From: CAXRDE01 sp964229355
GTDB lineage: Bacteria > Cyanobacteriota > Sericytochromatia > UBA7694
Direction: 5' to 3'
NCBI GenBank assembly: GCA_964229355.1
Contig: CAXRDE010000021.1
Coordinates: 1 to 64,000 of the forward strand
Length of the DNA: 64,000 nucleotides
The position numbers were made by a program, and so were the translations under genes. Shown here one piece after another: positions 49,094-56,516 of the stretch (the stretch's first letter is position 1; each line of letters opens with the position of its first letter). Below the pieces are notes generated by a model. That model made no database searches. It worked only from the letters and a program-made list of their open reading frames with translations, and had not been told where the DNA came from.

Positions 49094-50119
49094 ATGCGAA
49101 AATCTGTATTGCTTCTGATCTTGATGACGGTATCTCTCTGTGGTGTCATGTTTTTTGTCATACGCCGAACCCCACCTCCGCCGCCACCCCCGGCAATCTA
49201 TACCTGGCGTTTTACCACCCCAGAGCAAGGACAGGCAGAGCTCATGGAGCAGGCCTTGTGCCAGTGGATCGCTTTGACAAAGCGTCAGTTAGACGTGGCG
49301 GCTTTTGATATTGACTTGCCCTGTGTGGGAGCCCAACTGAGTGCTCTGCAAACCAAAGGTGTAAAAGTGCGGGTCGTGACGGACAGTGATCACCAAACAG
49401 AGGTGATCAAGGCCTTACAGCAGCAGCGCATTCCGGTGCGTCTGGATGAGCGCAGCGCCTTTATGCACAATAAATTTTTGGTGCGCGATCAGCAAGCGGT
49501 GTGGACAGGCTCAATGAATTTGACCCATAACGGCGTTTATCGCAACAACAATAACGTGCTAAGCCTTGAAAACCCTGAGTTGGCAAACCTTTACAGCGCA
49601 GAGTTTGAAGAGCTGTTTGCCGGACAGTTTGGCCCGACCTCTCCCCGTCAGGCTCTGCCCGCCTTTGTGGCGCCTCAGGGCAAAAAAATAGAGGTGCTTT
49701 TTTCCCCTGAGGATCCCGCACAAGAACGTATTTTAGATATTTTGCGCGGTGCCCAGCGACGGATTGTGTTTATGGCTTTTTCGTTTACAGATGACCAGAT
49801 GGGGCAAGTGCTACGGGACAAACACACGCAAGGGGTACAGGTTCAGGGGGTTTTTGAGCGATCAGGTGCACGCAGTAAATACAGCGAGTACAATGCCCTA
49901 AAACGTGCCGGAGCCGATGTGCGGCGTGATAGCAATCCAGGGATTATGCATCACAAGGTAATGATTGTTGATGAACGCACCGTGATCACCGGTTCTTACA
50001 ACTTCAGTAAAAATGCCGATACCAGCAACGATGAGAACGTGGTGATTTTGCACGATGATCCGGCCGCTGCCCAGGCTTATTTGCAAGAATTTGAAAGGAT
50101 TTATGCCCTTGCCGACTAA
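49094..50119 (+). CDS. membrane-anchored phospholipase D-like protein
   Basis: 341 residues from ATG 49094, set by the -10 just upstream; an ATG at 49067 lies ahead of that -10. A short membrane anchor (KSVLLLILMTVSLCGVMFF) is followed by a Pro-run and two PLD motifs: His125 (MHNKFLVRD, then VWTGSMNLT) and His286 (MHHKVMIVD, then VITGSYNFS). Two HKD motifs form one active site that cleaves phosphodiesters, in phospholipids, nucleic acids or envelope polymers. The GSxNxS and EE segments are as in the family. A related lipoprotein is encoded 0.8 kb downstream. The ABC ATPase gene overlaps the 3' end. Confidence 0.9.
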   Translation: MRKSVLLLILMTVSLCGVMFFVIRRTPPPPPPPAIYTWRFTTPEQGQAELMEQALCQWIALTKRQLDVAAFDIDLPCVGAQLSALQTKGVKVRVVTDSDHQTEVIKALQQQRIPVRLDERSAFMHNKFLVRDQQAVWTGSMNLTHNGVYRNNNNVLSLENPELANLYSAEFEELFAGQFGPTSPRQALPAFVAPQGKKIEVLFSPEDPAQERILDILRGAQRRIVFMAFSFTDDQMGQVLRDKHTQGVQVQGVFERSGARSKYSEYNALKRAGADVRRDSNPGIMHHKVMIVDERTVITGSYNFSKNADTSNDENVVILHDDPAAAQAYLQEFERIYALAD

Positions 50120-50786
50120 TCCAGAACCCTTGCTCTACACCGAAAACCTGTGTCGTACACTGGGTAAAACCCCGGTGCTTCAAGATATTAATATCTCCAT
50201 TGCAAGGGGCGAGTTTGTCTCGATTATGGGACCCAGTGGCAGTGGTAAAACCACGCTTTTGTATCTGTTGGGGGCTCTCGATCAACCCAGCTCAGGTCGT
50301 ATTTGGCTGAACGGGGTGGATATGACCGGTCTTAACGATGATGGGCGCAGTGGGCTGCGCCAGGCGCATTTGGGGTTTGTTTTTCAGTTTCACTATTTAT
50401 TGCCTGAGCTTACCGCGGTAGAAAATGTGGCCATTGCGGCCATGTTATCGGGCCAGGGTCGGCAAGCCTGTGAGCAGCGTGCCCAGATGTTATTGACGCA
50501 GGTCGGCCTTGAGCACCGTTTTCACCACCGTCCCTCAGCGCTGAGCGGGGGCGAGCAACAACGGGTAGCCATTGCCCGTGCGCTGATGAACCGCCCCCGA
50601 TTGATCCTGGCGGATGAACCCACCGGCAATTTGGATAGTGAAAACACCCGTCGGGTGTTTGCGTTGCTTGCAGAGCTGAACCGTACTGAGGATCTGGCCA
50701 TTGTGTTGGTGACCCATAATGCTGAGTTAGCAGCCCTCACCCATCGGCAGATTCAGCTGCGGGACGGAATCTTAAGCCAAGTTTAA
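50103..50786 (+). CDS. LolD/MacB-type ABC transporter ATPase
   Basis: 227 residues from ATG 50103 (AAAGGA 4 bases upstream). The start overlaps the PLD gene by 17 bases. Walker A is GPSGSGKTTLL, the signature LSGGEQQRVAIARAL, Walker B LILADEPTGNLD, and the switch His is in VLVTHN. FQFHYLLPELTAVENVAIAAM is typical of the LolD/FtsE/MacB group, which works without a channel for whole substrates and, as LolD, frees outer-membrane lipoproteins from LolCE. The permease (LolC/E or MacB type) is not adjacent. Lipoproteins encoded next door would be reasonable clients, but that is inference. Confidence 0.9.
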   Translation: MPLPTNPEPLLYTENLCRTLGKTPVLQDINISIARGEFVSIMGPSGSGKTTLLYLLGALDQPSSGRIWLNGVDMTGLNDDGRSGLRQAHLGFVFQFHYLLPELTAVENVAIAAMLSGQGRQACEQRAQMLLTQVGLEHRFHHRPSALSGGEQQRVAIARALMNRPRLILADEPTGNLDSENTRRVFALLAELNRTEDLAIVLVTHNAELAALTHRQIQLRDGILSQV

Positions 50787-50877
50787 GCTCTGAGCAATAT
50801 TCGTTTAAAGACCGTGTTTTTAGGCTTTTTTTGTAGTATAAATAGAATAACAGCGTAGAGAAGAAGAGGTTTCCACC

Positions 50878-52107
50878 ATGCGTATCTTACAACAATCCAT
50901 TTTAGCCACTTTAGCCCTGGGGGTTTTAACCGCCGTCGGCTGCGGTTCTCGTCAGGCTCCCGCCAATTTTGCCCAGATGCGCGCCCCTCAAATGAACACC
51001 ATGAATGCTTACGGTGCCTCGAATGGCTTCCGTGCCATGAACAGCGGTGGAATCCAGACCCACTTTGTAAACGCTTACGCCGAAACCATTGCTCAAAACG
51101 AGCCTTTAGCCCGCCGTGATGCCGACGGTCCTGCACTCAGCCTGTTGGCTTTACTCGACTCTGCCCGCACCAGCATTGATACCGCCCTGTATGATATCGG
51201 AGACATGGGTGTGGTTCAGGCTCTGATTAACGCGAAAAACCGCGGTGTTGTGGTGCGCGTGGTGACTGAAAACGAAAATACCGTACCTAAAGATGTCGAG
51301 TATGACCGCAATGTGCAGCAACCCCTGCGCGATACCATTCAAGCCTTACAGGCCGCGGGCATTCCGATTGTTGATGACAACCGCTCTGGTTTAATGCACC
51401 ACAAATTTGCCGTGGTCGATCGCCAAACCGTATGGACTGGCTCCACCAACACCACCAGCAGCAGCTTGTACAATCACAACAACAACGCGCTGACCCTTCA
51501 AAATGCACAGTTGGCCGAAAACTTCACCTATGAATTCGAACGCATGTTTGTGCACAAAATCTTTGGTGCCAGCGGCCCCGCCCGCCAGGTGCCTCATCCT
51601 GTGATCCGTATGGGCAACTCTACCATTCGCACCTTCTTTTCTCCCAAAGGTGGTGGTACCGAAGCGATTCTGGATGTGGTGCGTAGCGCCCGCCAACAGA
51701 TTTCTTTTATGACCTTCTCTTTTACCGATAATGATATTGCCAATGCCATGGTAGAGCGCCGCAATAACGGCGTGAAGCTTGAGGGGGTTTATGACCAGTG
51801 CTTAGGTTACGGTAAATACTCCACCTACCATATTATGCGCCAGAACAAAGTTTACACCCGCATGGATGGCAACGAAGCGCTGCTTCACCACAAGGTGATT
51901 CTGGTAGACAATACGGTCATTACCGGCTCTTTTAACTTCTCTGCAAACGCCGACAAGAGCAATAACGAAAACATGTTAATTATTGAAGATGCCGGTGTTG
52001 CACAGGCTTATCAACAGGAGTACGCTCGCGTTATGCAAGCTGCAAAAAGCAACAACCCACCGCCTAACCACTGTCCTGGTCAGCCAGCACCCACTCCTAA
52101 AGGTTAA
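50878..52107 (+). CDS. phospholipase D-like lipoprotein
   Basis: 409 residues. The N terminus is a lipoprotein signal (LATLALGVLTAVGC, lipobox at Cys22). Two PLD motifs follow: His174 (MHHKFAVVD, WTGSTNTTS) and His337 (LHHKVILVD, ITGSFNFS). The spacing is like that of the first PLD gene, and the two share several segments (RVVTE, DPYD-type, KSNNEN), so they are paralogues. Lipidation should place this one on the periplasmic or outer surface, unlike the helix-anchored one. AGAGG lies ~10 bases before the ATG. Substrate unknown. Confidence 0.9.
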   Translation: MRILQQSILATLALGVLTAVGCGSRQAPANFAQMRAPQMNTMNAYGASNGFRAMNSGGIQTHFVNAYAETIAQNEPLARRDADGPALSLLALLDSARTSIDTALYDIGDMGVVQALINAKNRGVVVRVVTENENTVPKDVEYDRNVQQPLRDTIQALQAAGIPIVDDNRSGLMHHKFAVVDRQTVWTGSTNTTSSSLYNHNNNALTLQNAQLAENFTYEFERMFVHKIFGASGPARQVPHPVIRMGNSTIRTFFSPKGGGTEAILDVVRSARQQISFMTFSFTDNDIANAMVERRNNGVKLEGVYDQCLGYGKYSTYHIMRQNKVYTRMDGNEALLHHKVILVDNTVITGSFNFSANADKSNNENMLIIEDAGVAQAYQQEYARVMQAAKSNNPPPNHCPGQPAPTPKG

Positions 52108-52113
52108 GCCATC

Positions 52114-52707
52114 ATGCGCCGTTGTCTTTCTCTTCTGTCTTTAGTCGGTGTGTTACTGAGCACCGCCACAGCGTGTAAACCAGCTCCTGTTATGCCTGTG
52201 GCCCAAAACCCGGCTTTCTCATCCGGTGTTTATGGACTGCAGGCCCAGGCGGTCACCTCGCAAGCCAGTCCGGTGCTCAGCGCCAAATATGCCCTTGAAA
52301 AAGCGGAGCATTATGCCTTTGCCTGGTCCTCAGGGGCGGCGCTGACCCATGTGTTTGGTCAATACATTACCCAACAGGGTTTGCCCGATCGCCGTCGGGG
52401 ATCATGGACCTTTTCGTTTATTGATTACGATGCCCCCGAAAAAGGCTTTCAGGTGCACATGCAAGCGGGTAAGCCCGATGTATACCAGGCCCTGCCCGCC
52501 TCACGACTGCCCTTAAAAGAACCCCTTGAAATCCGCGCCTGGAATTACGATTCTCATCAATTGGTGCCGATTATTCGTCAGTTATTCCCGGATATTTCTA
52601 CGCCTTTGCCCGATATTCAGTTGATTGAAGTGGATCGCCGTCTGGTATGGTCTCTGGGCGAGCAGCAGTGGGTCGATGCCATGAATGGGCGTATTTTTAC
52701 CCCTTAA
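52114..52707 (+). CDS. lipoprotein of unknown function after the PLD lipoprotein
   Basis: 197 residues. A lipoprotein signal ends at TATAC (Cys21), followed by a Pro/Ala-rich stretch and a ~140-residue domain with mixed beta strands (HYAFAWSSGAALTHVFGQY, then GSWTFSFIDYDAPEKGFQVHM). It follows the PLD lipoprotein by 6 bases, so it is probably translated with it. No known family. A bidirectional terminator follows. Confidence 0.75.
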   Translation: MRRCLSLLSLVGVLLSTATACKPAPVMPVAQNPAFSSGVYGLQAQAVTSQASPVLSAKYALEKAEHYAFAWSSGAALTHVFGQYITQQGLPDRRRGSWTFSFIDYDAPEKGFQVHMQAGKPDVYQALPASRLPLKEPLEIRAWNYDSHQLVPIIRQLFPDISTPLPDIQLIEVDRRLVWSLGEQQWVDAMNGRIFTP

Positions 52708-52742
52708 GGGTTCATTACTATCGCTTCTTAAGCAGCACATGA

Positions 52743-52778
52743 AAAAAGCACCGCATAAAATAAAGCGGTGCTTTTTTG
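52743..52778. terminator. bidirectional intrinsic terminator
   Basis: Perfect 8-bp stem (AGCACCGC at 52747-52754 with GCGGTGCT at 52765-52772), flanked by an A-run on the left and a T-run on the right, so it can end transcripts from both the lipoprotein gene (+) and the oxygenase gene (-). Confidence 0.9.
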
Positions 52779-52797
52779 CAGCAGTATCGGATAGCGT

Positions 52798-53637
52798 TTA
52801 CTTTACACCAATGGCGGTTAGGCGCTCATTGAGGTATTCGTCAGCGGTGAGTCCAGGCTTTAAAACCACTTCAGGGCGTGGGTGCAAAAAGAGAGGCATG
52901 GACAGACGGGCGCTGCGGTCGTTGGCGTCGGGGTTGACCACGCGGTGGATGGTGGACTTGTAATAGCCATCGGTGCACTTTTGCAGCATGTCGCCGATAT
53001 TGACCGCAATGCTTTCCCGATCGCAGGGCACATCATACCAGTTACCTTCGGTGTCTTGCACCTGCAGACCGCTGGTGGTCGCTCCGACGAGGGCGGTCAG
53101 CAGATTGATGTCACCATGGGCAGCAGCACGTACTGCGCCTGCGGGTACATCTTCACTTAGGGGGGGATAGTGAATGATGCGCAGCAGGGTTTGCGGGCTG
53201 TCTTCAATCATTTGGGTCAGCGGCATGGAGAGGCTTTGGGCAATCTCCTGAGGCAGATGCTCTTCGATCCACACCAACAAGGTTTTCGCCAGCTCAGACA
53301 GTTGTCGGTACATTTCTAAGGATTTTTGGCTGAGTTCTTCAGGGAAACGTCCATCGGGATAAATATGATAAAACTCTTTTAAGTCTTTGTGTTTCGCGCC
53401 TACTGCGGTTTCAGAAATACTGGGTGGGAAGTACCCGTCTTGTTTTTGGGGATCCCGCATGTATTTTTCTTTGAGGGCTTCGTCAGCAAAAAATGTGCGC
53501 CAGTCTTCGTACACTTCGTCAATGAGTTTTTGATCAATGGGGTGGTTGTACAAAACGCCAAAGCCGGTTTCACGTAAGGAGCGTGCAAATTCGGCGGAGG
53601 CATTATCAGCGGTGTAGTCAACTTTTAAAACGTTCAC
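52798..53637 (-). CDS. 2-oxoglutarate/Fe(II)-dependent dioxygenase (isopenicillin-N-synthase family)
   Basis: 279 residues, GTG start with AGGAG 8 bases upstream. The fold has an N-terminal DIOX-like part (NVLKVDYT, RSLRETGFGVLYNHPI, WRTFFADEALKEKYM) and a C-terminal jelly roll with the iron triad H-x-D...H: AAHGDINLLTAL and KSTIHRVVNP, and ARLSMPLFLHP for the 2OG Arg. Family members hydroxylate small molecules, including plant hormones and bacterial metabolites; no substrate can be inferred. It shares the terminator with the PLD operon and is followed upstream by 206 bases with no gene. Confidence 0.9.
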   Translation of the reverse strand: MNVLKVDYTADNASAEFARSLRETGFGVLYNHPIDQKLIDEVYEDWRTFFADEALKEKYMRDPQKQDGYFPPSISETAVGAKHKDLKEFYHIYPDGRFPEELSQKSLEMYRQLSELAKTLLVWIEEHLPQEIAQSLSMPLTQMIEDSPQTLLRIIHYPPLSEDVPAGAVRAAAHGDINLLTALVGATTSGLQVQDTEGNWYDVPCDRESIAVNIGDMLQKCTDGYYKSTIHRVVNPDANDRSARLSMPLFLHPRPEVVLKPGLTADEYLNERLTAIGVK

Positions 53638-53843
53638 AATGGAGCTCCTGAAGAATAGTTATTTAAAAATTTGATTGAAAGTCTGTTCTCATCATATGGA
53701 AGGGGAACGGACATGACAAGGCTTTCTTCTGCTATTTTAACGCACACTGGCCCCTGCGCCCTTAAATCAGATCAATTTTGTACATGAGCCAGATCAATTT
53801 TAGGGTAACAAAGGCCAGGAAGTGAGGCAAATAATGGTGGAGC
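53638..53843. other. gene-free region with a 12-bp direct repeat
   Basis: 206 bases between the oxygenase start and a lipoprotein stop. Two copies of CAGATCAATTTT lie at 53768-53779 and 53790-53801, 22 bases apart (about two helical turns), which suggests protein binding sites. A 24-codon frame (53713-53787) with a reasonable Shine-Dalgarno exists but shows no supporting feature. No terminator or other gene is evident. Confidence 0.55.
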
Positions 53844-54485
53844 TTACTGCTCAAGTTCGATTTGCAGGGTATAACCGCCCGTGGCGCCTTCGACGCCGGT
53901 CACACCAATCACCACGTTATAAGCGTTGGTGGTGGCATTAAAGTACAGACTGCGGGTGCCATCTTCCACTTTGCCTCTCACCGGTCGATCGTTAATATGA
54001 TCAGCCTCGCAGCTGACGGCACTGCTCAGCTCAGGCACTACACTGTAATTGGTGGTGCCGATTTGATAACCGTATACGCTCATGGCTGGGCCTTCGGGAT
54101 TATCGGGAATGAGCTTGATATTGAGAATGGACTTTGGAGGCAAATCCATATGGTACAACACATGGTTGGCCTTGAATTTTGCGTTTTGCGTGGCCGGAAA
54201 ACAAGCGGTGCTGCTTTGAGAGGCCCAGCTCAAATCACTGATGGCTTCTCCCTCAGCGAGATTGCCTTTGACCTCAAAGGTTTTGTTGGCTTCGACGCGA
54301 AGGGTTTTCACTTTGGCAGGAAAGCCCATACTGCTAGAACCGCTTTGGCTCTCGCTGACGGCTTTCGCGACTTCTTTGGCCAGCGGAGAGCTATCGGTTA
54401 AAATTTTTGCAGCTTCTCCGCAACTGCTGACAGCCAAGAGTGAACTGCCCAGAAGCAATGTTAAAAATCGGATGCTGTATGACAT
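53844..54485 (-). CDS. lipoprotein of unknown function
   Basis: 213 residues with a lipoprotein signal ending VSSC (Cys22). After a Ser-rich linker, a ~160-residue beta-rich domain follows (VEANKTFEVKGNLAEGEAI, LPPKSILNIKLIPDN, TLQIELEQ at the end). It resembles secreted pre-peptidase or PPC-type beta sandwiches (YNVVIGVTGVEGATGGYTL), but this is not certain. It is divergent from the GH1 gene, with a 139-base region between them that holds a perfect inverted repeat. Confidence 0.75.
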   Translation of the reverse strand: MSYSIRFLTLLLGSSLLAVSSCGEAAKILTDSSPLAKEVAKAVSESQSGSSSMGFPAKVKTLRVEANKTFEVKGNLAEGEAISDLSWASQSSTACFPATQNAKFKANHVLYHMDLPPKSILNIKLIPDNPEGPAMSVYGYQIGTTNYSVVPELSSAVSCEADHINDRPVRGKVEDGTRSLYFNATTNAYNVVIGVTGVEGATGGYTLQIELEQ

Positions 54486-54542
54486 GGGGCGACTCCATTT
54501 GTTTAAGATGCGAGCAGCTTAGCATGCCCTTTCTCATGTGGC

Positions 54543-54593
54543 TATACATAAATGTATATTGTACGTTTTATAAAATAAAAAAATTGGTATAAT
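54543..54593. promoter_or_regulatory. palindrome and -10 of the GH1 gene
   Basis: A perfect 7-2-7 palindrome TATACAT-AA-ATGTATA (54543-54558) lies ~30 bases upstream of TGG-TATAAT (54588-54593), an extended -10 about 31 bases before ATG 54625. A dimeric regulator bound there could control the GH1 gene and, in the other direction, the lipoprotein gene whose ATG is 58 bases away. Confidence 0.5.
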
Positions 54594-54624
54594 GCAGAAA
54601 TATTCTGAATTTTTGGGGTTTTCT

Positions 54625-56130
54625 ATGCATCGTTGGTTTTCTCGCGCTATCGGTACCTTATTGTGTCTGGGTCTTGGTCTGGGTGCTGTATCTTGTCAAT
54701 CTCGCACTGCCGCGCCCGGCTCAGGGCTTTCCCTGCAAAAGGGTCGTCTGGGGGCTTTGAATCAATCACCGCCTTTGTGGGGGGCAACACCTGAGTTTTT
54801 ATGGGGGGTCTCTTCGGCGGGTTATCAGTCAGAAGGGAACGAGCGAAATAGCCAGTGGTACTATTGGGAGTTAGCGGGCAAAACCCCTGACCGCAGCGGT
54901 AAAGCCGTGGACTTTTGGAATCGCTATGAAGAAGATATTCAGTTGGCCAAGTCCATGGGGGTGAATACCTTTCGTTTATCCATTGAGTGGTCCCGTGTAG
55001 AGCCCCATCCCGGCGTGATTGATTACGAAGCGTTGGCGCATTATCAAAAGATTATTCAAAGGGTACGCCAGAATGGCATGGAGCCCCTGGTGACGCTTTT
55101 GCACTTTACCTACCCCCATTGGCTAGACTTTGACACCGATCAAGATGGTTTGACGGGCTGGGAAGATCCAGACACCACCGACGCTTTTTTAAACTACGCT
55201 GCTTTGGTGGTGCGGGAATTTGCACCGCAGGTGCGTTTTTGGATCACCTTCAATGAGCCCAATATTTGGCTTCCCATTGCTCATCTGGCGGGCAAAACGC
55301 CTCCAGGTAAAAAGAACCCCATTAGCTTTTTACGGGCGGGTTACAATGTGTTGCAGGCCCATGCCCGTGTTTATGACCGCATTCATGGCATACAGCCTCA
55401 GGCCATGGTCTCCGCCAATATTTTTCAGTTTATGTACAGCCCTTTCTCTCGGGCTGAGGCTTACGCTTCAGGGGTCAATGCGCTGAGCGAGCAAAATATT
55501 GAAGCTTTTGCTGAGAGCGATTGGTTTATGGAAGCGCTAGAGGAGGGAGAGTTTGCTTATCAGCAACACCTGCCAGCCATGTTTGAACCCCAGCATTTTG
55601 CAGGCGGGTTGCGCGCCATGAACAATGGTACAGTGTCTCTTCTTAAACGCTTTGACTATGTAGCGTTTGACTATTACTACCGTTTTACCAAACTGTCAGA
55701 AATTTTGCACGCTGAAGAAAGCTGGCGTATGCCTTTGTACCCTGAGGGCCTTTATGACGTGCTGATGCGTTACCATCGCCGTTTTGACAAACCCATTATT
55801 ATTGCTGAAAACGGGATGTCCACGGAGAACAACACGCCCCGCCAGGACGGTTGGAAGCGGGGCGATCATATCGTGCAGCACGTGAAATATATGAAACAGG
55901 CAATGGCTGATGGCGCAAAGGTCATCGGCTATTACCATTGGTCCATCACGGACAACTATGAGTGGGGAAGTTTTACCCCGCGCTTTGGTCTGTTTCAGGT
56001 AGAAGCGCTGAGCGATCCTGAGCTGAAGCGAGTTCCCACGGACGGTGTTGCCGCTTATCAGGCGGTGATCGCTGCCAACGGGGTAACCCCTGAACTGTTA
56101 AGTCGTTATCCGGGGCCTACGCGCCCGTAA
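54625..56130 (+). CDS. glycoside hydrolase family 1 beta-glycosidase, lipoprotein
   Basis: 501 residues from ATG 54625; the ATG at 54592 overlaps the -10. The lipoprotein signal ends GAVSC (Cys24). The GH1 core is clear: FLWGVSSAGYQSEGN, NTFRLSIEWSRVEPHPG, acid/base Glu211 in TFNEPN and nucleophile Glu395 in IIAENG. The family cleaves beta-linked glucosides or galactosides with retention. An envelope-tethered GH1 is unusual, as most are cytoplasmic, so it probably works on substrates in the periplasm or at the surface. The end overlaps the convergent receiver gene by 14 bases. Confidence 0.93.
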   Translation: MHRWFSRAIGTLLCLGLGLGAVSCQSRTAAPGSGLSLQKGRLGALNQSPPLWGATPEFLWGVSSAGYQSEGNERNSQWYYWELAGKTPDRSGKAVDFWNRYEEDIQLAKSMGVNTFRLSIEWSRVEPHPGVIDYEALAHYQKIIQRVRQNGMEPLVTLLHFTYPHWLDFDTDQDGLTGWEDPDTTDAFLNYAALVVREFAPQVRFWITFNEPNIWLPIAHLAGKTPPGKKNPISFLRAGYNVLQAHARVYDRIHGIQPQAMVSANIFQFMYSPFSRAEAYASGVNALSEQNIEAFAESDWFMEALEEGEFAYQQHLPAMFEPQHFAGGLRAMNNGTVSLLKRFDYVAFDYYYRFTKLSEILHAEESWRMPLYPEGLYDVLMRYHRRFDKPIIIAENGMSTENNTPRQDGWKRGDHIVQHVKYMKQAMADGAKVIGYYHWSITDNYEWGSFTPRFGLFQVEALSDPELKRVPTDGVAAYQAVIAANGVTPELLSRYPGPTRP

Positions 56131-56515
56131 GGGTTTGATGCTTTTGCCAAAGAGCTTCGAGTTGTGTGGGTAATGTGGTAATTTCTAACGGCTTAAAAAG
56201 AATGGCAAAAGCCCCCATAGCTTCATAATGACTGACTTCTTCAGGCTGAATTTTGGCCGTCAGAAAAATAACTGGAATCCCTTTGGTTTCAGGATTGTCT
56301 TTAAGTATTTTCAGGGTTTCAAGACCGTTTAATTTGGGCATCATCATATCCAGAACAACAAGATCTGGCTGAAAACCAGGGAGTTCGTCCAACAGTTCTT
56401 GACCGTTATTGCAACACCGGTAGTCAAATTGCGGAAAAGCATCAAAGGTTAGGCGCAGGAGAAATTGAATATCAAAGTCATCTTCTGCATGCAGAATGCG
56501 TTGTAAAGCTTTCAA
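56117..56515 (-). CDS. single-domain response regulator
   Basis: 132 residues from TTG 56515, picked because AGGAG sits 7 bases upstream and the upstream gene ends at 56517; an ATG-starting frame to 56569 would overlap it by 53 bases. A complete receiver: acidic pair in HAEDDFD, phospho-Asp56 in VVLDMMMP, Thr in VIFLTAK, Lys in LFKPLE. No output domain. It is likely phosphorylated by the kinase encoded just before it. Confidence 0.9.
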   Translation of the reverse strand: MKALQRILHAEDDFDIQFLLRLTFDAFPQFDYRCCNNGQELLDELPGFQPDLVVLDMMMPKLNGLETLKILKDNPETKGIPVIFLTAKIQPEEVSHYEAMGAFAILFKPLEITTLPTQLEALWQKHQTLTGA

Positions 56516-56516
56516 T

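Noticed and set aside
53713..53787. 24-codon open frame with a plausible Shine-Dalgarno in the 206-base gap
   Set aside because: Too short for any coding test by eye, with no hydrophobic, lipobox or basic pattern. Its 3' end runs into the direct repeat, which looks regulatory.
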